Made by a program: the position numbers and the translations under genes | Notes under the pieces: model-generated | Database searches by the model: none | Seen by the model: the letters and a program-made list of their open reading frames with translations, nothing else | What the model was told of the DNA's origin: nothing | Part shown: one piece after another, positions 6,254 through 13,616 of the stretch | How the letters are laid out: each line of letters begins with the position of its first letter | Position numbering within the stretch: position 1 is the first letter of the stretch | Assembly (NCBI GenBank): GCA_041600735.1 | Contig: JBFIJN010000234.1 | Location: 1-13,616 of the forward strand | Length of the DNA: 13,616 bases | Source of the DNA: Paraliomyxa sp041600735 | GTDB lineage: Bacteria > Myxococcota_A > Polyangia > Nannocystales > Nannocystaceae | Reading direction: 5' to 3'

Positions 6254-7457
6254 TCAACTTCGCGCGCTGCCGCGCTCGCTGGCCTACCTCTACGCGGGCA
6301 CCATCGCCACGCGCCTCGGGTCGTTCGTGGTGCCCTATCTGACGCTCTACCTCAGCGAGCACCGCGGGCTCGGCCCGTCGACGACCGGCCAGATCATCGC
6401 CGCCGGTGGCTTCGGCCTGCTGCTTGGGAACCTGCTCGGGGGATGGTCGGCCGATCGCGTGGGTCGCAAGGCGACGCTGCTGGCGGCCCTCGGAATCAAC
6501 GCGATCGGGGTGGCCGCGCTGGCCAACACGCTGCCGTCCGAGAGCGCCTATGCCGTCGCGCTCGCGCTCGCGCTCGCCGGCGCCGGCATGTACACGCCGG
6601 CCGCCAACGCCCTCATCGCCGATTGCACCTCCGACGCCCAGCGGCCGTTTGCGTACGCGGTCCACTATGTGTGCATCAACGTCGGCATGGGCCTCGGTCC
6701 GCTGCTGGGTGGGTTCCTCGCCGCCTCCGCGTTCACCTGGCTGTTCGTCGGCGACATCGCGACCACGCTGGTCTGCATGCTGCTGATCGCCGCGGGCCTC
6801 CGCGCGCCGCCTCGGGCCACGCGCCCCGAGCCCACGCCGGGATCGATGCTCGACGCGTGGCGGCGACACCCGCGGATCCTCGTGTTCTGCGGCGCCAGCT
6901 TCTTCGTCGTGGCCCCGCTGATGGGGCTCGAGTATGCGGTTCCACTGCTCGTCGGAAGCGTCCTGCACGAGCCGCTCGCGTACATCGGTCTCGTCTACTC
7001 GATCAACGCCGGCTGCATCCTCGTGCTCGGCCTCCCGATCGAGCGGGCGCTGCGGGGACGCGACGAAGTGACGATGATGGCGGTCGCCGGGTGCCTATGG
7101 ACGGCCGGGCTGGTGATCCTGCTCGCCGGCTTCTCGACGGCCGCGCTGCTGATCTCCACCGTGGTGTGGACGCAGGGCGAGATCATCGCGTCGGTCGTCG
7201 TGCCCACCTATGTCTCGCGTCGCGTCGACGCCTCGGCCAAGGGACGGCTGCTGGCCCTCCAGGACGTCGTGCGCAGCACGGCCGGGATCGTGGCCCCGAT
7301 CACGCTGGGACTGGTGTGGGACCGCCTGGGCGCGAGCGTGGTCTTGATCGTGTTGGTGGCCACGCCCGCGACGGGAACGCTGCTGTACCTCGCCCAGCGA
7401 CTTGTCGGCGGACATCGCAGCGCCCCGCGCGAGCGTGCCGTGCTGGGGTCCGCATGA
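6246..7457 (+). CDS. MFS transporter, drug/metabolite exporter type
   Basis: The chosen start is GTG 6246, which overlaps the end of the radical SAM gene by 8 nt. A longer in-frame reading from 6048 would add an Arg-rich stretch lying inside the radical SAM gene and is rejected. The 403-residue product has a hydrophobic profile compatible with 12 transmembrane helices. MFS motif A is clear as GGWSADRVGRK (65-75) in the loop between helices 2 and 3. The first helix, TRLGSFVVPYLTLYL, resembles the MdtH-like multidrug efflux group. The middle loop (about 188-212) is Pro/Arg-rich, as expected between the two halves. It should act in the inner membrane as a proton-driven antiporter. The tight overlaps suggest it moves the product or substrate of the radical SAM enzyme. 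The cargo is unknown. Confidence 0.92.
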   Translation: MLDQLRALPRSLAYLYAGTIATRLGSFVVPYLTLYLSEHRGLGPSTTGQIIAAGGFGLLLGNLLGGWSADRVGRKATLLAALGINAIGVAALANTLPSESAYAVALALALAGAGMYTPAANALIADCTSDAQRPFAYAVHYVCINVGMGLGPLLGGFLAASAFTWLFVGDIATTLVCMLLIAAGLRAPPRATRPEPTPGSMLDAWRRHPRILVFCGASFFVVAPLMGLEYAVPLLVGSVLHEPLAYIGLVYSINAGCILVLGLPIERALRGRDEVTMMAVAGCLWTAGLVILLAGFSTAALLISTVVWTQGEIIASVVVPTYVSRRVDASAKGRLLALQDVVRSTAGIVAPITLGLVWDRLGASVVLIVLVATPATGTLLYLAQRLVGGHRSAPRERAVLGSA

Positions 7458-8596
7458 GCGAGCGGCTCGTGCAGCTCGATGCCCTCCGCGGCTTCGCGTT
7501 GATCGGCATCGTGATCGGCAACGTGACCTGGTTCTCGGGCTACGCGGTGTCCGGCGCCGAGGCTCGCGAGGCGTCCGCCGAGCTCGGCGTGGCCGTGGAC
7601 GCGACCGTCGCGTTCATGATCCATCTATTCGTCGACGGCAAGTTCTACGGGCTGTTCTCGCTGCTGTTCGGGGCTGCGTTCGCGGAGATGCTCCGCCGCA
7701 GCGACGCCTCGGATCGACGGGTGCGGCACACCGTCGCGCGCCGCCTCTCGAGCCTGTGGGCGATCGGGATCGTGCACGCCACCCTCGTGTGGTTCGGCGA
7801 CATCCTCAGCCTGTACGCGGTCGCAGCCGTGCCCTTGCTGGTCGTGCGGCAGTGGGAGCCGCGTCGCCTCGCGCTCCTCGCCAGCGGATGCCTCGTCGCG
7901 CCGATCGGCTCGAGCCTCGCGCTGTGGATCCTGGGTGACGCGGGCTCGGACCTCGGGCACGGCCCGCAGGCGTTGATCCCCGCATTCGCCTCGGGCAGCT
8001 ACCTCGACCTGCTCCCCGCCAACGCGGCCTTCCTCGGCGAGCGCTGGGTCCTCGCGCTTCGCTCGGGCCGCCTGGTGCGTCTGCTGGGGATGTTCGTGCT
8101 CGGCATGCTCCTCATGCGCGTGCGACCGCGGCCGACGCGACGCGCCACCGTCACCCTGATCGTCGTGGCGGCCGCGAGCAACCTGGCGCTCGCACTGCTG
8201 GCCGACGTTCCGCTGCGCCCACCCTCGCCGCTAGGCACCGCTCGCGATGCGATCTACGCCGTCGCCGTGCCCAGCGGCACGCTGGCCTACGTCGCCGTGC
8301 TGTGGCCGCGCTTTGGCAAGGGCGGTCCGATCGTCGCCGCCCTCGCCAGCGCGGGACGCCTGTCGCTCACTCACTATCTCTCGCAGTCCGTGGCGATGAT
8401 GGCGATCTTCTACGGGTGCGGTCTCGGGTCGTGGGGCCACGTTGGCGCGTGCGGTGCGGTGGGGATCGCGATCGTGCTGGTGACGGGGCAGATCGTGCTG
8501 AGCGGAGCGTGGCTGCGGCGCTGGGGCGCCGGGCCTTGCGAGCGCGTGCTCGGGGCGCTGACGCATGGGCGGCGGCGCGCGGCGGAGCGGCGCTGA
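7454..8596 (+). CDS. DUF418-family membrane protein (YeiB-like)
   Basis: ATG 7454 lies within ATGA shared with the MFS stop, so the two genes are coupled. The 380-residue product starts with ERLVQLDALRGFALIGIVIG, the signature N-terminus of DUF418/YeiB proteins. It has about eight to ten hydrophobic helices. The C-terminal part contains GRLSLTHYLSQSVAMMAIF and then a tail with WLRRWGAGPCERVLGALTHG, matching the Pfam DUF418 pattern as recalled. The family is related in architecture to membrane acyltransferases (acyltransferase-3 and heparan-alpha-glucosaminide N-acetyltransferase-like proteins) that modify extracytoplasmic sugars or lipids, but no DUF418 function is well settled. Its place after a radical SAM enzyme and an exporter suggests acylation or passage of the same compound. 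That is inference. Confidence 0.9.
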   Translation: MSERLVQLDALRGFALIGIVIGNVTWFSGYAVSGAEAREASAELGVAVDATVAFMIHLFVDGKFYGLFSLLFGAAFAEMLRRSDASDRRVRHTVARRLSSLWAIGIVHATLVWFGDILSLYAVAAVPLLVVRQWEPRRLALLASGCLVAPIGSSLALWILGDAGSDLGHGPQALIPAFASGSYLDLLPANAAFLGERWVLALRSGRLVRLLGMFVLGMLLMRVRPRPTRRATVTLIVVAAASNLALALLADVPLRPPSPLGTARDAIYAVAVPSGTLAYVAVLWPRFGKGGPIVAALASAGRLSLTHYLSQSVAMMAIFYGCGLGSWGHVGACGAVGIAIVLVTGQIVLSGAWLRRWGAGPCERVLGALTHGRRRAAERR

Positions 8597-8651
8597 TGAA
8601 CGAGGCGAGGACGAGGCGAGATCGATCGAACCGTTCGCGAGCACTAGCGCG

Positions 8652-8657
8652 TAGACT
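8652..8657 (+). promoter_or_regulatory. Possible -10 element just before the predicted lipoprotein gene
   Basis: TAGACT ends 8 nt before ATG 8666 (5 nt before GTG 8663). A transcript starting about 7 nt downstream of it would have almost no leader. No good -35 is visible. No Shine-Dalgarno sequence lies between it and the start, which fits leaderless translation. Confidence 0.35.
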
Positions 8658-8665
8658 GCGTCGTG

Positions 8666-10774
8666 ATGCCCCCCAAGCACCTTCGCCGCGCGCTCGCCCT
8701 GCTCCTGCCCGTCGCAATCGCGTGTGATCGCCCGAGCCGGGAGCCGGAGCCTCGCGCCCAGCCCCCTCGCGATGGCGCCGACGATCCCGCGAGGGTCGAC
8801 CCGCCGACGCCCGCGCGGACCGAGACCGGCTCGGCGCAGGGCTGGTCTGCGCTGGCGGTTCCCGTCGATCCTCCGAGCACGGCCGATGGGATCCCGATCC
8901 TGACCGTGTCCATGCCCGAAGGCGCGCGGTGGGACGTGACCCCGGCGTGGGAGACGCTCACCTATGCCCAGCAGCAGGCCTCCGATGGTGTGTCCACGTT
9001 CGTGGCCGTGCGCGACGACGAAGGCACGCGCAGCGACGTGGTGATCCGCGGCGGTGAGCTGCGCACCAACGTGCTGCGGCGACTCGTCGATGCACCGTCA
9101 CACCCCGGCGGCTGCGGAGCGGTGAGCGACGGGACGCTGCTGCTCTCGGCTCCGCTGCCCAGCGACTCGGGCTCCGGGGCGCCGTTGCAAGCGGTGTGGG
9201 TGACCAAGCTCGATGGCACCGTCGTGCGCCACACACTGCCGGCCGACGCGGGAAGCTCGACCGCGTGCAAGGGCGTGGTGGACGGCTCTGGCCGCTTCTC
9301 GCTGTTCAGTGGACCCGCGCTGTTGGTCGAGCACGGGGAGGATGGCTTCGGGCTCGACCGCGAGTGGCCGGCGAACCAGACGTTCCTGACCGAGCCCCTC
9401 GGGCCGCGCTACTGCTTCTCGGCCGGGTGCAGCGAGGCGGCGCGCGCGGGTACCCAAGCGACGCTCGTCGCCGCGCTCGAGGGGGTGCTGGGGGAGTGCT
9501 ACGGCTACGCTCGCTACGCCGTGACCGGCGACTTCGTGGCCGCACGCTGTAGCAGCACCGGCACGGCCGTGCGCGTGCACGTGTCGAGCGGCAAGGTCGA
9601 GACGATGGCCGGCCTGCCGGCGACGCACTCGCTGAGCGACGGGCTGCTGCTCACGCGCGACGGCCACATGCTCATCGAGCTCGACATGCTGATGCGACGA
9701 TACGAAGTGTGGCCGGTGAGCTCGAACGTGCTGAGCCCGTGGCGAAGCCTCGGGCAGGGCGAGGTGATCGCGCGCACGAGCCCGACCGTGCTCATTCGCG
9801 GGCTGCCCCAGCCGATCCCGCCGGTCGAGGTCAGCACCGTGCTGCTGGGCGCCCCCCTGCCCTTCGACCAGGTCAGCACGCTCGCGCGGGCCGACCACAC
9901 GCTCGAGCGAGGGCCCGGCGCGCTCGCGGCTCGCAGCGCGCGGGCGACCGCCGTGCTCCCGCCCGGCGACGTGGTGTTCACCCACCACGCCGCGGTGCAG
10001 CTCCAGTGTGGCACCTATGTCAGCGCCCCCGTGGGCCACGAAGGCGAGCCCATCGTGCACGACTTCGATCCGCCACCGCAGCCTCCCTTGTCGCCTCGCG
10101 CCGTGCACCAGCCCAAGCCCTGCCTGCCCTTGACCGAGGTGCACGCGCTGCCCGGCCGGCCCGAGCTGCTGCTGGCCAAGACCGCCGACGGCCGCCTCGC
10201 GACCGCGTGGCTGGCCCCGGCGCTTCCCGTGCCCGTGAGCGATCGACGAGGCCCCGTCGCGCCCTCGACTGAACCCTCGGCACCAGCGCCCGAGCCGAGC
10301 CCGGGCCCCGGCTGGGTGATCCACGGAGCGATCGACTCGATCGATGGCCTGCGAGGCATGCCCTCCTCCGCGACCAGCTCGGCTGCGACGAGCGGGTGGC
10401 AGCGCGGAGGCGCCGCCGTGCTGAAGGTGGAGGGCGCCACGCTCGTGCTCGCCCCCGGCGGTGCGTGGACGGTGCCGAGCGCGACCGTGCCGATGGCGGT
10501 GCAGCTCGATCCCACGCCGATGCTCTACGGCGCACTGGGTCCGCGGCTGGTGGTCTGCGGGGACTCGTGCCGAACGCTCGATCCGGGCGACGGCCGCGAC
10601 ATCGTGGCCGTGGTTCCGCGAACGCAGGGCGAGGTGATCCTGGGCTTCGGCGAGCAGCGGGATCAGACGGCGGTCTACCGGATCCCGAGCCGCGGAGGCG
10701 TGATCACGCCGGTGCACGCGCTCGAGCGGACGCTCGAGGCCCAGCTCGAGGCTCGGCCGAAGGCGGCGGAGTAG
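8666..10774 (+). CDS. Large secreted protein, probable lipoprotein, function unknown
   Basis: ATG 8666 gives 702 residues; the adjacent GTG 8663 adds one. The N-terminus has basic residues (KHLRR), a hydrophobic core (ALALLLPVAIA) and Cys20 in a lipobox-like LPVAIAC, so a signal peptidase II lipoprotein is likely. A Pro/Arg/Asp-rich linker follows (about 21-60). The mature part is long, mostly beta-like, with recurring SDG/DG turns that hint at a propeller-like fold, not confirmed. It holds at least ten further cysteines, several in pairs (RYCFSAGC, VVCGDSC), consistent with disulfides outside the cytoplasm. A Ser/Pro/Glu-rich spacer (about 530-548) separates a C-terminal region. It was not recognised as a named family. 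It follows the DUF418 gene by 69 nt and may be transcribed on its own from the -10 at 8652. A surface or periplasmic role is the only safe inference. Confidence 0.88.
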   Translation: MPPKHLRRALALLLPVAIACDRPSREPEPRAQPPRDGADDPARVDPPTPARTETGSAQGWSALAVPVDPPSTADGIPILTVSMPEGARWDVTPAWETLTYAQQQASDGVSTFVAVRDDEGTRSDVVIRGGELRTNVLRRLVDAPSHPGGCGAVSDGTLLLSAPLPSDSGSGAPLQAVWVTKLDGTVVRHTLPADAGSSTACKGVVDGSGRFSLFSGPALLVEHGEDGFGLDREWPANQTFLTEPLGPRYCFSAGCSEAARAGTQATLVAALEGVLGECYGYARYAVTGDFVAARCSSTGTAVRVHVSSGKVETMAGLPATHSLSDGLLLTRDGHMLIELDMLMRRYEVWPVSSNVLSPWRSLGQGEVIARTSPTVLIRGLPQPIPPVEVSTVLLGAPLPFDQVSTLARADHTLERGPGALAARSARATAVLPPGDVVFTHHAAVQLQCGTYVSAPVGHEGEPIVHDFDPPPQPPLSPRAVHQPKPCLPLTEVHALPGRPELLLAKTADGRLATAWLAPALPVPVSDRRGPVAPSTEPSAPAPEPSPGPGWVIHGAIDSIDGLRGMPSSATSSAATSGWQRGGAAVLKVEGATLVLAPGGAWTVPSATVPMAVQLDPTPMLYGALGPRLVVCGDSCRTLDPGDGRDIVAVVPRTQGEVILGFGEQRDQTAVYRIPSRGGVITPVHALERTLEAQLEARPKAAE

Positions 10775-10785
10775 GGCGGCACCGC

Positions 10786-10820
10786 CCGGCATCCGCGGCT
10801 GGGCGGGCTCCGCGTGCCGG
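10786..10820. terminator. GC-rich hairpin after the predicted lipoprotein gene, possible terminator
   Basis: CCGGCA (10786-10791) and CGCGG (10794-10798) pair with CCGCG (10810-10814) and TGCCGG (10815-10820), forming an 11-bp stem with a 2-nt bulge and an 11-nt loop. It begins 12 nt after the stop at 10774. A smaller dyad, GGGCGG-CA-CCGCCC, overlaps its left side at 10774-10787. No U-tract follows, so this is at best a non-canonical terminator. Confidence 0.4.
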
Positions 10821-10839
10821 TCGTCGAGCAGTGGCGCCG

Positions 10840-10848
10840 TGCTACGAT
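10840..10848 (+). promoter_or_regulatory. Extended -10 promoter element before the toxin-antitoxin-like pair
   Basis: TGCTACGAT matches an extended -10 (TGn followed by TACGAT at 10843-10848). The expected transcription start, about 7 nt downstream, falls at or 1-2 nt before GTG 10857. This supports a leaderless or near-leaderless message and is the main reason for preferring 10857 over GTG 10839, which overlaps the element. Confidence 0.45.
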
Positions 10849-10856
10849 CCTCCACG

Positions 10857-11162
10857 GTGCTCCCGCCTACCGACCCAGCACTCCGGGCTCCCGAGACGCG
10901 GCCGTACTTCCTGTGGTGGACGGACGCGACGGTCGCCGATCTTCGCCGACACCTCGCCGCGAGCGATCCAGCCGTGCGTGCCTATTGGATGGGTGCGCTG
11001 CTCCGCGAGGCGAACTCCCGAGACGTGTGGCTGTTCATCACGCCCCAGCAGATCCGCGACGCGTGGCCGAGCCTGCTCCGGCACCTCGGCCGCCGCCGCG
11101 AGCTGTGGGGTTTCTTGCTTGATCTCGACCCCACGTGGCCTCCGCCGGCCGATGCGCGCTGA
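10857..11162 (+). CDS. Small protein, partner of the AbiEii-like nucleotidyltransferase (putative antitoxin)
   Basis: GTG 10857 gives 101 residues; an in-frame GTG at 10839 would give 107. The small, mostly helical, soluble protein has Trp- and Arg-rich stretches: PYFLWWTDATVADLRRHL, then RAYWMGALLREANSRDVWLF, then ITPQQIRDAWPSLLRHLGR. Comparable small ORFs are remembered upstream of AbiEii-type nucleotidyltransferase genes in other bacteria, with the same FWWTD start and RxYW motif; that is recollection, not a search. It lacks the winged helix of the canonical AbiEi antitoxin and is about half its size. Its end overlaps the toxin-like gene by 11 nt, so the two are translationally coupled. 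The antitoxin role is inferred from order, size and overlap. Confidence 0.8.
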   Translation: MLPPTDPALRAPETRPYFLWWTDATVADLRRHLAASDPAVRAYWMGALLREANSRDVWLFITPQQIRDAWPSLLRHLGRRRELWGFLLDLDPTWPPPADAR

Positions 11163-11805
11163 GCTCGACCGCCGCGTGATCCCCGAGGTCATCATCGACC
11201 TCGTGCGGTGCGTCCAGGCTCACGAGCCTGCTCACCTCGCGGGCGGCGTCGCGCTCTCCGGCGCGCATCTCTCCCATCGGCTCAGCGCCGATGTCGATCT
11301 GTTCGTTCACGATGCACAGGCTCATCGCCGAGCCTGCGTCCACTTGAGCGATGCCGTCATGGCCAAGGGAGGGACGCTGCACGTGGTGCAAGATGCTGGA
11401 TCGTTCTGGCGCGGCAGGGTGTCGATCGAAGGTCTCACCCTCGAGTTCGACCTCGTCCACGAGAGCATTCCAGACATCGAGGACCCGCCGCCTCCGATCG
11501 ATGGAGTCATCGTCGAGTCGCTCAGCGATCTGCGGGCCGCGAAGGTGACGTGCTTGCTCTCTCGCTCGGAACCGCGTGATCTCGTCGATCTCCTGTTCCT
11601 CGAGCGAGCCGGCTTTCGGCCCGAGGACGACCTCGGGCTCGCGTCGCGAAAGGACGCGGGCATCGACCCCAGCGTCCTCGCCTGGCTGCTGCGAGAGTTT
11701 CCCGTCGAGCCGCTGCCCAAGATGTTGCTGCCGCTCTCCGTAGACGAGCTGCGCGCCTATCGAGACGAGCTACGCGAACGGTTCCGGCGGCTCGCCGTTC
11801 CGTAG
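11152..11805 (+). CDS. AbiEii/AbiGii-family nucleotidyltransferase (toxin-like)
   Basis: The start ATG 11152 lies 11 nt inside the previous gene. Longer in-frame readings extend through unrelated sequence and are rejected. The 217-residue product shows the AbiEii nucleotidyltransferase motif: GGVALSGAHLSHR (31-43) followed by SADVDLF (45-51), where Asp47 and Asp49 would bind metal. A third acidic residue is likely Asp100 in LEFDLVHE. The later family motif is present as LRAAK (127-131, Lys131) and RDLVDLLFL (142-150). All key positions are intact, so the enzyme is probably active. Characterised relatives (AbiEii, MenT) transfer nucleotides to RNA or protein targets such as tRNA and stop growth. 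The start lacks a ribosome-binding site and probably depends on coupling to the upstream partner. Defence or stress roles are possible; the target is unknown. Confidence 0.92.
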   Translation: MRAELDRRVIPEVIIDLVRCVQAHEPAHLAGGVALSGAHLSHRLSADVDLFVHDAQAHRRACVHLSDAVMAKGGTLHVVQDAGSFWRGRVSIEGLTLEFDLVHESIPDIEDPPPPIDGVIVESLSDLRAAKVTCLLSRSEPRDLVDLLFLERAGFRPEDDLGLASRKDAGIDPSVLAWLLREFPVEPLPKMLLPLSVDELRAYRDELRERFRRLAVP

Positions 11806-12029
11806 GGCTTCTCGGGGCCGCTTGGGCCGACACTCGATCGATAGCAGCGGCGCGCAGCCGTGCGCGCTCCCTGGTCCATGGAGCTCGATGTGGTGATCTT
11901 GGCGTGATTTTGCGCGAAGCGTCTGCTCGATCCGGGCCTGCACGGAGTGCATCGAACGACGGAGCGACGAGAGATTGATGTCAGAGTGCTATCGCAGCGC
12001 GCCGGGGCTTCCTAGGCTACCGGGTAGCC
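11806..12029. other. Intergenic region, 224 bp, no supported gene
   Basis: This is the longest gap in the window. It has slightly more A/T than its surroundings, including GATTTTGCGCG around 11905. No conserved ORF, tRNA or clear terminator was seen. A 60-codon minus-strand frame that overlaps the nucleotidyltransferase gene has no recognisable features. The -10-like element for the next gene lies at its right end. Confidence 0.5.
12013..12018 (+). promoter_or_regulatory. Possible -10 element before the second kinase gene
   Basis: TAGGCT ends 11 nt before ATG 12030, leaving a leader of about 5 nt. The intervening ACCGGGTAGCC has no proper ribosome-binding site. No -35 is evident. It resembles the arrangement at 8652 and 10843. 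Confidence 0.35.

Positions 12030-13616
<1,587 letters not shown>

Noticed and set aside
6443..7453. Extension of the DUF418 protein upstream of ATG 7454
   Set aside because: It reads through the MFS gene out of frame. The family's typical N-terminus begins right after ATG 7454.
9098..10855. 585-codon open frame on the minus strand opposite the predicted lipoprotein gene
   Set aside because: The composition is Arg/His/Ala-rich without domains. The plus frame has a signal peptide and sensible composition.
10396..11151. Extension of the AbiEii-like protein upstream of ATG 11152
   Set aside because: It crosses the predicted lipoprotein gene, the hairpin and the small partner gene in a different frame, with no family resemblance.
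11770..11952. 60-codon minus-strand ORF at the end of the nucleotidyltransferase gene
   Set aside because: It overlaps the coding end of a real gene, shows no recognisable motif, and no ribosome-binding site stood out.

Overview
The window is very GC-rich, with strong G/C preference at third codon positions. That bias explains why several frames stay open for hundreds of codons behind the real genes. Eukaryotic-type Ser/Thr kinases of the 'GGMG-VY' type, an FHA protein, an ECF sigma factor with a membrane partner and a Cys-rich predicted lipoprotein point to a myxobacterium (Myxococcota), perhaps of the Nannocystis/Haliangium side. That placement is an inference from gene content and style. 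No rRNA, tRNA, CRISPR array, insertion sequence or phage gene was seen.

Layout. (1) 1-1982 is a signalling pair in divergent orientation: a minus-strand Ser/Thr kinase cut by the left edge, and a plus-strand FHA protein with a probable winged-helix C-terminus. The 178-bp gap between them holds an interrupted inverted repeat. (2) 2066-3337 is a lone alpha/beta hydrolase with an unusual Gly/Ala-rich hydrophobic insert. (3) 3455-8596 is a run of five co-directional genes: ECF-like sigma factor, single-pass membrane protein (probable anti-sigma or sensor partner), HemN-like radical SAM enzyme, MFS exporter and DUF418 membrane protein. Overlaps of 4, 8 and 4 nt tie together sigma with its partner, radical SAM with MFS, and MFS with DUF418. 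Only a 52-nt gap separates the two blocks. (4) 8666-10774 encodes a large secreted, probably lipid-anchored, Pro- and Cys-rich protein of unknown function. (5) 10857-11805 is a two-gene toxin-antitoxin-like module: a small protein overlapping an AbiEii-family nucleotidyltransferase. (6) 12030 to the right edge is a second Ser/Thr kinase with a transmembrane helix and a helical-repeat-like extracytoplasmic region, cut by the window end.

How the parts may work together (inference). The kinase at the left edge may phosphorylate Thr sites read by the FHA protein, whose C-terminus could act on DNA. The sigma/membrane-protein pair may control the radical SAM/MFS/DUF418 genes downstream, which look like a small make-and-export unit for an unknown metabolite. 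This unit is the best candidate in the window for an undescribed system. The AbiEii module with its atypical small partner is the second.
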